Shown here piece by piece: positions 31,186 to 40,113 of a stretch of DNA of 64,000 nt (position 1 is its first letter; each line of letters opens with the position of its first letter). The stretch spans positions 186,001 to 250,000 of the forward strand of contig DATMRF010000105.1 of assembly GCA_035566435.1 (NCBI GenBank), read 5' to 3'. Source of the DNA: DATMRF01 sp035566435 (GTDB lineage Bacteria; Verrucomicrobiota; Verrucomicrobiia; Limisphaerales; UBA8199). Position numbers and translations under genes: made by a program. The notes below the pieces were generated by a model. That model did not search any database. It was not told where the DNA came from and saw nothing but the letters and a program-made list of their open reading frames with translations.

Positions 31186-32472
31186 ATGAACAATTGGCGC
31201 GTTCTCCTGTGCCTCCTTCCGTTTGTCGGCCAGGCGGGCGAAATTCCATCCCCGGTTCTGCCAGCCGGCGTGGGAGTGAATATCCACTTCGTCAGAGGGC
31301 ACGAGCAGGAACTCCAACTGATCCAGGCGGCCGGATTCAAATTCATCCGCATGGATTTCTCCTGGACTGAGATAGAAACCAGGAAAGGGCATTACGATTG
31401 GGCGGCCTATGAGGAGTTGCTCGATAACCTGGACAGGCACGGGCTGCGCGCGATTCTGATCCTGGATTACTCGCACCCGCTCTATGAGCAGAAGGTCACT
31501 GCCATCAACCCGATGGATAATAAACCCCACGAGACCGTCGCCGCCCCGGGGCACCGTGAGAGCGTCGCCGCTTTCGTGAGCTGGGCGGGCGCTGGCGCAC
31601 GGCACTTTCGCGGACGTCACGTGATTTGGGAAATTTGGAACGAACCCAACATCGAATTCTGGAGTCCGCTGCCCGATGTGGGTCGGTACAGCGTGCTCGC
31701 ACTGGCGACTGCGAAGTCAATTCGCGCCGCTGACCCGGAGGCCACCATCATTGGGCCCGCCTCATCAGAATTTCCATGGGATTTCCTCGAGGCCTTTCTT
31801 CAGTCTGGCGTCCTGGAGTATCTCGACGCGGTCAGCGTCCATCCTTACCGTCGGAACCGCCCCCCTGAAACTGCCGCCGAGGACTTTCAGAGACTGCGCG
31901 CGCTCATCGACCACTGCGCGCCTGCAGCGCGGAAGGGGAAGATCCCGATCTTGAGCGGAGAATGGGGTTACTCGACCTACACCAAAGGGGTCTCTTCGGG
32001 CACTCAGGCGGCTTTCGCGGTTCGCCAGCAATTGCATAACTTGCTGAACGGAATTCCGCTTTCGATTTGGTACGACTGGATGAACGACGGCCCGGACTCG
32101 ACCGAGAAGGAACAAAACTGGGGAACCGTGATGCCGGACCTGAGACCGAAGCCAGCCTATCTGGCGTTGAAAACAATGACCCATGAGTTGACCGGCTGCC
32201 ACATCAGCCGGCGGCTGCCGCTCGCGAGCGACGAGGATTACGTGCTCGTCTGCACCGACCCAGCCAACCGGCAAAAGCTCGCCGGGTGGACCCTCGGTGA
32301 GCCGCATTCCGTTGCGGTGCCACTGAACCCCGCTGAGCCCGTCGGCATTGTGGTGATTGATTCCACAGGCGCCAGCGTCCCGCCGAAACTGGAATCAGGC
32401 CGCCTCGTGCTTGAGCTGACCGCCTCGCCGCAGTACGTGCGGCTGGGGGAGGCAGTTGTGGCAACCCCGTAA
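31186..32472 (+). CDS. Secreted clan GH-A glycoside hydrolase
   Basis: A 428-residue exported TIM-barrel glycosidase. The signal peptide is about residues 1-19. The acid/base Glu153 lies in IWEIWNEPN and the likely nucleophile Glu259 in ILSGEWGY, the two-glutamate arrangement of clan GH-A families such as GH5, GH39 and related groups; GVNIHFVRGHEQELQLIQAAGFKFIRMDFSW is the typical first strand region. I cannot assign the family number or substrate safely. The ATG at 31186, two bases behind the previous stop with GGAG upstream, is the start; a GTG two codons earlier is possible. A short beta-sandwich tail follows residue 345. Confidence 0.87.
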   Translation: MNNWRVLLCLLPFVGQAGEIPSPVLPAGVGVNIHFVRGHEQELQLIQAAGFKFIRMDFSWTEIETRKGHYDWAAYEELLDNLDRHGLRAILILDYSHPLYEQKVTAINPMDNKPHETVAAPGHRESVAAFVSWAGAGARHFRGRHVIWEIWNEPNIEFWSPLPDVGRYSVLALATAKSIRAADPEATIIGPASSEFPWDFLEAFLQSGVLEYLDAVSVHPYRRNRPPETAAEDFQRLRALIDHCAPAARKGKIPILSGEWGYSTYTKGVSSGTQAAFAVRQQLHNLLNGIPLSIWYDWMNDGPDSTEKEQNWGTVMPDLRPKPAYLALKTMTHELTGCHISRRLPLASDEDYVLVCTDPANRQKLAGWTLGEPHSVAVPLNPAEPVGIVVIDSTGASVPPKLESGRLVLELTASPQYVRLGEAVVATP

Positions 32473-35400
32473 CCCGAAACCTTCCAGCCGATTGCAAAAC
32501 GTCGTCATCGCTACGAACGAACACGAAAATTTGGAGTGCGGTGGCAGATCGCAGCGGCGACACCGCTTTCCGAACGCGGGCCTGCCTCCCAAAGCGGCGT
32601 GGCGCTTCGCTTCCGGCTGCACTCCAAACCGCGTAGTTGGGCCTCCATTCTCCGGATACGCATACACCCAAGTCCGGACCCTCAGCTTCCTCTTTGTGCT
32701 TTGTTTCGGCTTGGCTAGCCGCGCCGCAGTAGCCGGTGACCAAACCGGCGCGTTCGAAACCAACTTTGCACACCCTCCGGCTTCCGCGCGCCCGTGGGTC
32801 TATTGGATCTGGCTGAACGGCAACGTGACCAGCAATGGCATCACCGCCGACCTGGAAGCGATGCACCGCGTCGGCATAGGCGGGGTGCTGATTATGGACG
32901 TTGACCAGGGTACGCCGAAAGGGCCGGTTCGCTTCGATAGCCCGCAGTGGCAGGCGCTCTTCCGGCACACCTGTGCGGAAGCGCATCGGCTCGGATTGCA
33001 GGTAAATCTCAACAACGACGCCGGCTGGTGCGGCAGCGGCGGGCCGTGGGTCACGCCCGAATTGTCGATGCAAAGGGTAGTCTGGAGCGAGACCCAGGTG
33101 AAGGGGCAGCGCCATGTTCGCGAGCTGTTGGCGCAACCGCAAACCGTGCAGGGATTTTATCGCGACATCGCCGTCCTAGCGTTTCCGACACTGGCGGGTG
33201 ATGAGGTCAACATGGCGAGTTGGTCGCCCGCGTTCAAGAGCTCGGACGAGCCGGGCGGCGTCAGGCAGGTGCTCGAAGGCGTCGGCAGAGCCGCTTTCAT
33301 ATTGTCGCGACCAGCCGCGGGCAAACCTGCCTGGCTTCAGATGGAATTTCCGCAGCCCTACACCGCGCGTCAGTTGACGCTCACAATGGGATTGTCGGGG
33401 GACCAGGTTTGCAACGGCCTGCTGCAGGCTTCCGAGGACGGCCAGGCTTTTCAGGATGTTCATGAGTTCGCCGCGGAGCAGCGCAAGCTGGTGCTGGATT
33501 TCCCGGCCGTCACGGCGCGATACTTTCGGTTGCTGTTTCGCCGGCAACACCCGGATGTGCAGGAGGTGGTCATCTCGGACCTCGAGCTCAGCCCGCGTTT
33601 GCGAATCGCGCACATGCAGGGCAAAGCCTGTTTTACGCACCAGGAATCCTACCCCGGCCCCAACCGGTTTCCGGGCCGCGCGAATTATCCGGCGGCGCCT
33701 GAGGGGTTTGCGATGCGCCGCGGTGGGGTTCTCGACCTCACGGCTCGGCTCAGCAAGGACGGCCGGCTTGCCTGGGATGCGCCGCCCGGGGACTGGACCG
33801 TCCTGCGTATTGGGCACACGAGCACCGGCACGGATAATCATCCTGCGCCGGAAGCGGGCCTGGGCCTCGAATGCGACAAGTTGCGCAAGGAAGGCATCCA
33901 GGCGGTCTTCAACGGGTTCGTGCGGAAGCTCACTCGCGACGTAAAGTCGATTGCGCCGGGTGCATTGGTGTCGGCCCACGTTGACAGTTGGGAAGTCGAT
34001 TCGCAGAACTGGACGGAGAATTTCCGCTCTGAATTCCTTCGCCGCCGCCGATACGACCTTCTGCAGTTTATGCCGGTCCTCACTGGCCGCGTGGTGGACA
34101 GCTTCGAAATCTCCGAGCGGTTTCTGTGGGATTTCCGGCAGACCATCGCCGATTTGCTCGTCGATAATTATGCCGGCGAACTTCACCGGCTGGCGAATCA
34201 GGAGGGACTGCGGTTCTCGCTCGAAGGTTACGATGCGCCTTGTGATGACCTGACTTATGCGGGCCGCGCCGATGAGCCAATGGCGGAGTTGTGGACCTGG
34301 CCACCATTCGAGATGGATTACACCTGCTCGGAAATGGCTTCCGCGGCTCACGTTTACGGCAGACCCATCGCGGCAGTGGAAGCCTTCACCGCGACCGGGA
34401 CAGAGCGATGGCTGGCGCATCCATTCACGGCGAAGCCCTTCGGTGACTGGGCGTTCTGTGAAGGCCTCAATCGCGTGGTGATGCACCGGTATGCCATGCA
34501 ACCGTGGATCAGCCCAAGCCGGATGCCCGGGATGTCGATGGGACCGTTCGGGCTGCATTACGAGCGAACCCAAACCTGGTGGAACGATTCCCGTCCGTGG
34601 CACGAATATCTCTCCCGCTGCCAGTTCCTCCTGCAGCAGGGGCGTTACGTCGCTGACTTTTGTTACGTCACGCCCGAGGACGTTCCGCAGCATTGGGTGG
34701 TGCCGTACGAATCGCGCGACCGCGTCGGCTACGATTTTGACGTCTGCCCCCCGGAAGTCGTACTGAAGCGAATGTCCGTGAAACAAGGCCGAATCGTTCT
34801 GCCGGACGGCATGAGCTATCGCCTGCTGGTCCTTTCGAAAGTGGAAACAATGACGCCGCGATTGCTCAAGCGAATCTGGGAGCTGGTGAAGTCAGGAGTG
34901 ACCGTGCTCGGAGGCCGGCCGCTCAAATCTCCGTCTCTGTCGGATTATCCCAACTGCGATGCGGAGGTCGCGCGCCTGGCCGATGACCTCTGGGGCAAGG
35001 GCGAATCCGCGCCTGTTGGAATGCGCCGCTTCGGCAAAGGCTTCGTTGGGTGGGGGAAAACGCCGCAGCAGGTTCTCGCAGATGCTCACGTGCCGCCGGA
35101 TTTTTCGTCCGTCGCCGGCGCGGCGATTCAGGGTTTGCGGTACATTCACCGGAGCCTGCCCGGCGCCGAGGTGTATTTCGTTTCCAATCAGAAGCTCGAA
35201 CGGCAGGAAACTGTTTGCGAGTTCCGGGTCGCTGACCGCCGGCCTGAGCTCTGGCACCCCGACACCGGCCGGCTTGAGCGTGTTGCGCTTTACGACTGCA
35301 CGAACGGAACCACACGACTTCCTCTGAGGCTCGAGGCCGCCGGGTCGGTGTTCGTCCTCTTCAAAGCGGGTGCCCAAGCCCAGCCGGACCGGCTCATTAC

Positions 35401-36754
35401 AATAAGCCGAAACGGACAGGAGTTGGTGGGGCTTCGGAACCCGCCGGCGGCGGATGTAGGGATTCCGACGGTCGACAATGGCCTGCCTGCGGAACCGGTG
35501 ACGCCGCCGAACGCGTCCCCGCCAGCCAACGAAGGCCGCCAATCTACTTTTACCATGGCGGTCTGGGTCAGACCGGCCGTGGACATCCCTTTGCCCGAAG
35601 AGGCCAATACCGGCGAGACCGCGTACCTCATGGAACGGAACGACGCGCTTTTCCCGCCGCCCGGGCACGAGGTTTATCACAGCCAGGACCACGCCGGCGC
35701 CGGGCTGTCGATTGGCCGCAACGGCGTCTGTGTTTTCGAGCATGCTCCGTTTTATTTTCCACCGATTCTCGTATTCGCGGCGCCGCTCACCAATTGGACG
35801 CACATCGCCGTGGTTTACGAGGACGGGACCCCGAAGCTCTATCTGAACGGCAAACTCGTTCATGAAGGCCGGGCAAGCACATATATTGTGCATTCCGGCG
35901 TCGGCGTTCTGCACCGTCGCCGCACCGCGCCCTTCCAGGGAGCTTTGGGGCAATTTCGCGGCTTCGGCCGCGCGCTGAACGAAAACGAGGCGGCGCAGTT
36001 GATGAAACAAATGCCGGTGCCCATTGTTCCTCCGCCGCTCCCTGCGGTCGAGGTGGTCCAGACCCAGACTGGCGAACACCGAGCGCAGGTCTGGGAGCCC
36101 GGCTCTTACGTGGCCGAAACCGCCCGCGGCGAAACGCAACGCTTCGAAGTGGCGGACTTGCCCCAGCCGCTGGAGCTGACGGGCCAATGGGCTCTGAGTT
36201 TTCCTCCCGGCTGGGGCGCGCCGGAGAGCATCACGCTCGACCATTTGATTTCCTGGAGCGTGCATCCTGACCCGGGAGTCCAACATTTCAGCGGGACCGC
36301 CACCTACCGCAAAACGTTCATCGTGCCGCAAGAGCTGCCTCGGCCGGAACGACGAGTGTTCCTCGACCTTGGCCGGGTGACCGTTATTGCGCGGGTGAAA
36401 TTGAACGGGCATGACCTGGGGATTCTGTGGAAGCCACCCTTCCGGGTGGACGTCACCGGCGCTTTGCTGTCCGGTGAAAACGCATTGCAGGTGGACGTCG
36501 TGAACCTCTGGGTGAACCGAATGATCGGAGACGAGGCGTTACCGTCCGATAGCTCGCGCAAACCGGACGGCACTTTGAAGGAGTGGCCGGCCTGGGTGCA
36601 GGAGGGCCGGCCCAGTCCGACGGGCCGCTACACCTTCAGCACCTGGCCGCTTTGGAAAAAGGATGAGCCGCTTCGTGAATCGGGTCTGCTGGGTCCCGTG
36701 CGGTTGCTGACCTCGACGGAGCTGCTGATCGGCAAGCGAACTGGAGCGAACTGA
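32456..36754 (+). CDS. Exported GH106-like alpha-L-rhamnosidase with inserted LamG-like domain
   Basis: Cleaves terminal alpha-L-rhamnose from plant polysaccharides in the GH106 family. Family segments are PWVYWIWLNGNVTSNGITADLEAMHRVGIGGVLIMD and LGLQVNLNNDAGWCGSGG, then a long catalytic part. Around residues 1035-1170 a concanavalin A/LamG-like domain (TFTMAVWVRPAVD, then WTHIAVVYEDGTPKLYLNG) is inserted, and the tail is a beta-sandwich domain (FLDLGRVTVIARVKLNGHDLGILWKPPF). The signal peptide TLSFLFVLCFGLASRAAVA lies some 75-95 residues in. No ATG precedes it: the candidates are TTG at 32456 (used here) and TTG at 32531, the latter inside a 99-bp inverted repeat. The 5' end may have been remodelled by that repeat. 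Confidence 0.85.
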   Translation: MWQPRNPKPSSRLQNVVIATNEHENLECGGRSQRRHRFPNAGLPPKAAWRFASGCTPNRVVGPPFSGYAYTQVRTLSFLFVLCFGLASRAAVAGDQTGAFETNFAHPPASARPWVYWIWLNGNVTSNGITADLEAMHRVGIGGVLIMDVDQGTPKGPVRFDSPQWQALFRHTCAEAHRLGLQVNLNNDAGWCGSGGPWVTPELSMQRVVWSETQVKGQRHVRELLAQPQTVQGFYRDIAVLAFPTLAGDEVNMASWSPAFKSSDEPGGVRQVLEGVGRAAFILSRPAAGKPAWLQMEFPQPYTARQLTLTMGLSGDQVCNGLLQASEDGQAFQDVHEFAAEQRKLVLDFPAVTARYFRLLFRRQHPDVQEVVISDLELSPRLRIAHMQGKACFTHQESYPGPNRFPGRANYPAAPEGFAMRRGGVLDLTARLSKDGRLAWDAPPGDWTVLRIGHTSTGTDNHPAPEAGLGLECDKLRKEGIQAVFNGFVRKLTRDVKSIAPGALVSAHVDSWEVDSQNWTENFRSEFLRRRRYDLLQFMPVLTGRVVDSFEISERFLWDFRQTIADLLVDNYAGELHRLANQEGLRFSLEGYDAPCDDLTYAGRADEPMAELWTWPPFEMDYTCSEMASAAHVYGRPIAAVEAFTATGTERWLAHPFTAKPFGDWAFCEGLNRVVMHRYAMQPWISPSRMPGMSMGPFGLHYERTQTWWNDSRPWHEYLSRCQFLLQQGRYVADFCYVTPEDVPQHWVVPYESRDRVGYDFDVCPPEVVLKRMSVKQGRIVLPDGMSYRLLVLSKVETMTPRLLKRIWELVKSGVTVLGGRPLKSPSLSDYPNCDAEVARLADDLWGKGESAPVGMRRFGKGFVGWGKTPQQVLADAHVPPDFSSVAGAAIQGLRYIHRSLPGAEVYFVSNQKLERQETVCEFRVADRRPELWHPDTGRLERVALYDCTNGTTRLPLRLEAAGSVFVLFKAGAQAQPDRLITISRNGQELVGLRNPPAADVGIPTVDNGLPAEPVTPPNASPPANEGRQSTFTMAVWVRPAVDIPLPEEANTGETAYLMERNDALFPPPGHEVYHSQDHAGAGLSIGRNGVCVFEHAPFYFPPILVFAAPLTNWTHIAVVYEDGTPKLYLNGKLVHEGRASTYIVHSGVGVLHRRRTAPFQGALGQFRGFGRALNENEAAQLMKQMPVPIVPPPLPAVEVVQTQTGEHRAQVWEPGSYVAETARGETQRFEVADLPQPLELTGQWALSFPPGWGAPESITLDHLISWSVHPDPGVQHFSGTATYRKTFIVPQELPRPERRVFLDLGRVTVIARVKLNGHDLGILWKPPFRVDVTGALLSGENALQVDVVNLWVNRMIGDEALPSDSSRKPDGTLKEWPAWVQEGRPSPTGRYTFSTWPLWKKDEPLRESGLLGPVRLLTSTELLIGKRTGAN
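32530..32628. repeat. 99-bp inverted-repeat element (TTTGGAGTGC family)
   Basis: The ends are TTTGGAGTGC (32530-32539) and GCACTCCAAA (32619-32628), perfect inverted copies. Inner parts (GCGGCGACACCGCTTT against AAAGCGGCGTGGCGC) also pair imperfectly. It shares TTGGAGTGCGG with the arms of the element at 59703-59800. Size and ends suggest a small non-autonomous mobile repeat. It lies exactly where the GH106-like gene should begin. Confidence 0.75.
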
Positions 36755-36792
36755 GAGAAAGCGGCGGGCAGTGGGTTTAGACAAGGTCGTTG

Positions 36793-36845
36793 AAGGTTAC
36801 CGAGGAAGGTTACTTAAGGTTACCGATAACGATATCTGTAACCTT
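36793..36845. repeat. AAGGTTAC cluster: three direct, one inverted copy
   Basis: AAGGTTAC occurs at 36793-36800, 36806-36813 and 36816-36823, and as GTAACCTT at 36838-36845. The cluster ends 20 bp from the stop of the unknown gene at 36865. The 8-mer is too long to recur four times in 53 bp by chance; it looks like a protein-binding array or a terminus. Confidence 0.7.
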
Positions 36846-36864
36846 CTATAACTATGGTTGACGG

Positions 36865-37842
36865 TTATGGATCGATGTCGGAAGCGGCGGAATTGGGGAG
36901 CCTGGGGACGGCGAGCCTACCCGCCTGGGCTTGTTGCAGTGAGTCGAGGAGGGCTTTTAACTTCGACTGGGCAGCTTGAAGGGATGTTGGGCCGTCGGAG
37001 GCAGCCGAAGCGGGTGTGCCGGGGAGAGCGTTCATACCGGAAGAGGAGGCGGATAATTGCTTCGCCTGGGCAGGGGATTCCGCGCTGTACGTTTTCTCGA
37101 GCGTGGCCACATTTTCCTCGTTGTGGTATCTGACGCTGGCGGGGTTGTGTGAGTAGGGTCCGCAGAACTTCTGGCGGAATTGCTGTGCGGTGAGGAGTTC
37201 CTTGTTGATGCGGCAAAGCAATTTGACGAGGGAATCGTATTTGGCGAGGTTGGCCTCGAGATCCGCACTGGAGGCGGTCTTTTGGGTGAGGATTTCAGAG
37301 ATGCGAGTCGCAGCGGCCTGAAGGCCGACTTCGGCGAGTTCGTTTGAATAGTTTTGGCGGTGGTGTTCAAGGAGGTCATCCTGGCGGAGGCGGCTTTGGA
37401 GGGCGGCGTCGCGGTGAAGGGTCCATTCCAGAAAACCGCCGTGGGTGACCCAATTGGAGATGTTGCGTTCGGAGACCTGGTAACCAGCTTGGAGGAGAGC
37501 CTGGGAGATTCGTTTGTAGGGGACGCGTTCACTGATCATGCGACAGGCCATGTCGCGCTCCGGTTTGGGAAGTTGGGCGAAAGCGCCCGTGCGGGGGCGG
37601 CGCTTGAAAGGGGAGGAAGGAGCCTCGATGACGGTGGTGGGCGGTTCATGGTTGATAGTTGATAGTTGATGATTGATTGCCGGTGAGGCGGTGGTTTCCC
37701 GACAGGCCGGAAGTTCGCTTCCGCCTTCGTCGGACTTCGGCGAGACAGGCGGCTCGGGGGTGGGTTGGGGTTGGATCTCTGTCGCTAAGGTATTAGAAGG
37801 CAGTTGGTTGGGTGTTGTTCCAGGTTCGTTTTGCATATTCAT
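36865..37842 (-). CDS. Uncharacterised protein with probable helix-turn-helix centre
   Basis: A 325-residue protein. The first 80 residues are Pro/Ser/Thr-rich and contain an imperfect repeat (INHQLSTINHE) encoded by a small tandem repeat (TTGATAGTTGATAG at about 37655). Residues 85-140 (RTGAFAQLPKPERDMACRMI, then YKRISQALLQAGYQVSERNISNWVTHGG) look like a helix-turn-helix of the kind seen in Mu gp27-like/DUF3486 proteins. A helical region up to 240 and a low-complexity Ser/Ala tail follow. No phage genes are nearby. The AAGGTTAC cluster behind its stop may be linked to it. Function unknown. Confidence 0.72.
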   Translation of the reverse strand: MNMQNEPGTTPNQLPSNTLATEIQPQPTPEPPVSPKSDEGGSELPACRETTASPAINHQLSTINHEPPTTVIEAPSSPFKRRPRTGAFAQLPKPERDMACRMISERVPYKRISQALLQAGYQVSERNISNWVTHGGFLEWTLHRDAALQSRLRQDDLLEHHRQNYSNELAEVGLQAAATRISEILTQKTASSADLEANLAKYDSLVKLLCRINKELLTAQQFRQKFCGPYSHNPASVRYHNEENVATLEKTYSAESPAQAKQLSASSSGMNALPGTPASAASDGPTSLQAAQSKLKALLDSLQQAQAGRLAVPRLPNSAASDIDP

Positions 37843-38396
37843 GAGCTTGTTTTTGTTGCATGACGTTGTCGGCCGTAGCGGTTTGACAGGTCCGCCAGGA
37901 CCAGAGGGAAATTACTCCCTCTATATCTAAACCCCGGTCGAAAATGATTTCGGCTCAAAAAAAATGAAAAAAAGCGCAAGTAGAAGGAGGGCTGATGGGA
38001 AGGATAAAGACGGAAGGCCAGGGATTTAACGCAAAGGCGCAGCGCGGCGACGCCGCAGCCGAGGGGATTCGAGATGGATGTCGAACCGCGTTTTGCGTCC
38101 GCACAGGAAATCTTGTCAAAAATGATCGATTTGCAGTATTTGGACCGCAAAGAGGCAGAGAGGCAAAACCGCAACTGAGGGGCTTTAACCGCGGATTGCA
38201 TGGATGACACGGATTCCTTTTGGCCTATGCGTGAAATCGGTGAAATCCGTGAACTCGGTGGTCAAAAACTCCGCTATCCTTGCCCTCCCACCCTCCCCAA
38301 ACTTGGCAGGAGAAGTGCTCTTTCAACATTGAGGCATTCGTGTCTCTGCCCATGGTGGCGATGTGCCGCCGGGGGGAGACAGAATGCCATGTTCTT
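37843..38396. other. Non-coding region with repeat debris
   Basis: About 550 bp. Besides short random frames it holds sequences that read as worn intergenic repeats: AACGCAAAGGCGCAGCGCGGCG near 38030, GCAAAGAGGCAGAGAGGC near 38148, and at 38188-38211 the second copy of the ACCGCGGATTGCA repeat, followed by several GTGAAAT(C/T) pieces. I see no gene here unless the NERD gene starts earlier than chosen. Confidence 0.5.
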
Positions 38397-39263
38397 ATGG
38401 CACAAGTTCTCGGAGAGCCGGGCAGATACGTCAGCCGGATAGCGACGAATCTGCGTCATGCGATGTGGAACCGGGTGGGTCTCGGTATCGGCGGGCTTGG
38501 GGTTATCGCGGGGCTCGGTATCGGGTGCTCGTTCCGCTGGTTCGCATTGGCACCCTGGCAGGGCGTGCTGGTATCGGTCGTGGCGCTTCTGGCGATGTTG
38601 CTGGTTGCCAAATGGTGTTTCCGGCGGCTCGATGAGCTGGAATGCACGCGCGAGCATATGCGGAAAGGCGCAGCAGGCGAGGCCCGGGTTGGACTTGTGC
38701 TCGAGAATTTCCCCGACGAATTCCACGTCGTCAACGACCTGGCGACTCCATTCGGGAACCTGGACCACGTCGTCATTGGCCCGACCGGAGTGTTCGTGAT
38801 CGATACGAAGGACTGGCGGGGCGTCGTGGCTGCCGATGACCACGGGGAGGTGACCTGCAACGGCCAGAAACTGGACCGGCCCTACGTGAGACGTTTTGTG
38901 GCTCGGGTAATGGACGCGAAGAAGAAAGTGCAGGTGCTTGCCCCGGGCTTTGATTCGTATTTTCAGGCGGTCTTCGTATTCACCTCAGCCTACGTCGAGG
39001 CAAAAATCGGCGCCACCAGGACCGTGCACTGCATCCGCGAGGACCAGTTATTCGACTATATAGTGAATCGTGAATCCGGCAAAAAGCTATCGCTGGAGGC
39101 GGTGGAGAAAATTTCGCAAGCGTTTTTGGGATTAGCGACTATGGAAGCCGGTTTCAGCGAAGAAACTCTGCGGCGGGATGGTAGCAAAACGCCGAATGCC
39201 TATGACCCTGCGCTCGACCCGGCCCACGCCGGCGAGACCTGCATGGCCGGAGCCAGGAGCTAG
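38397..39263 (+). CDS. NERD-domain membrane protein
   Basis: NERD is a nuclease-related domain of the restriction-endonuclease-like fold, found in proteins of mostly unknown role. From the ATG at 38397 this one has 288 residues: two close membrane helices (about 28-50 and 54-75), a linker (LDELECTREHMRKGAAGEARV), and the NERD core with FPDEFHVVNDLATPFGNLDHVVIGPTGVFVIDTKDW, whose Asp and DTK triad match the nuclease motif, plus FVFTSAYVEAKIG. The frame remains open to 38280 and ATGs at 38352 and 38361 are alternatives; I chose the one whose sequence (MAQVLGEPGRYVSRIA) reads as a natural N-terminus. It stands alone. Confidence 0.85.
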   Translation: MAQVLGEPGRYVSRIATNLRHAMWNRVGLGIGGLGVIAGLGIGCSFRWFALAPWQGVLVSVVALLAMLLVAKWCFRRLDELECTREHMRKGAAGEARVGLVLENFPDEFHVVNDLATPFGNLDHVVIGPTGVFVIDTKDWRGVVAADDHGEVTCNGQKLDRPYVRRFVARVMDAKKKVQVLAPGFDSYFQAVFVFTSAYVEAKIGATRTVHCIREDQLFDYIVNRESGKKLSLEAVEKISQAFLGLATMEAGFSEETLRRDGSKTPNAYDPALDPAHAGETCMAGARS

Positions 39264-39406
39264 CCGTAACCATTCACGCGGAATTGAACCGGAGGAAACG
39301 GAGGCAACGGAGAAAGGAGCCTCCAAACTCTGGAAGGGTGTATCTGCGAGCGACCACTATTCGGTGACTCGCCTCCCACGGGCCGCAAGACAACTCCGTA
39401 GTTATT

Positions 39407-40084
39407 CTATCTTTGGCTTTCGGTTTGGCTTTCGTAGTGACGGACCACCTCGCGCACGAGTTCTGTGCTGCTGTTGAGATACAGTTTTTCTTTGATCCGC
39501 GCGCAGTAAGCCTGGACGGTCTTTACACTGACCCGAAGGTTTTCCGCTATTTGGCGAGTTCCGAGTCCCTTGCCGAGCAACTCAAAGACCGCCAGTTCCC
39601 GGTCGCTGAGTTGTTCAACCAGGGAGCGGGGGGCAAGGGTCTTGCCATCGACGAATTTCGTTGTGATGAGTTGCGCTATGGCATCGCTGAGGTAAAACCT
39701 ACCCTCCAGGACCGTTCGAATTGCCTCGATGACCTTTTTGGTCGTCTCGCGCTTCATTATGTAGCCTTTGGCCCCGGCTCGCAAGGCGCGCTCGGCGTAG
39801 TGGGATTCTTCGTGCATCGAGAGGACCAATACCGACAGGTTTGGACAAGTCTGCAGGTCCTTAATCAGCTCGATGCCGGACGAATCCTTCAGCGAGATAT
39901 CCACAATGGCGACGTCTGGTTTCGAAGCAGAGATCGCCTGGAGTGCCTCTGAAGCTGTCTCGGCCTCCCCACACACCGCGAGGTCCGGCTGCTGATCGAT
40001 CAAGACGGTCAGCCACTCGCGCACCAAGGGGTGATCATCCACGATGAAGACCGTGCTTTTCCGCATGCCTGTGACTGGTGTCAT
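39407..40084 (-). CDS. NarL/FixJ-type response regulator
   Basis: A 225-residue two-domain regulator. The receiver domain has FIVDDHPLV, VAIVDISLKDSSG with the phospho-acceptor Asp near residue 62, VLVLSMHEE and the Lys in GYIMKRET. The C-terminal LuxR-type helix-turn-helix is LSDRELAVFELLGKGLGTRQIAENLRVSVKTVQAYCARIKEKL. The ATG at 40084 has GGGG about 10 bp upstream; ATG 40066 is possible. It starts 29 bp behind the outer-membrane efflux gene, so it is probably the last gene of the RND operon and may regulate it. No sensor kinase is nearby. Confidence 0.93.
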   Translation of the reverse strand: MTPVTGMRKSTVFIVDDHPLVREWLTVLIDQQPDLAVCGEAETASEALQAISASKPDVAIVDISLKDSSGIELIKDLQTCPNLSVLVLSMHEESHYAERALRAGAKGYIMKRETTKKVIEAIRTVLEGRFYLSDAIAQLITTKFVDGKTLAPRSLVEQLSDRELAVFELLGKGLGTRQIAENLRVSVKTVQAYCARIKEKLYLNSSTELVREVVRHYESQTESQR

Positions 40085-40113
40085 CTTCGTGTCCCCACGA
40101 CCGGGCTTCCTGG

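Noticed and set aside
33176..36412. Two long minus-strand frames (over 500 codons each) inside the GH106-like gene
   Set aside because: Both are rich in Arg/His/Gly and mirror the codon bias of the real gene; the plus-strand protein has clear family motifs.
36865..37842. Prophage
   Set aside because: The helix-turn-helix resembles a Mu gp27-like domain, but no capsid, portal, terminase or integrase gene is nearby.
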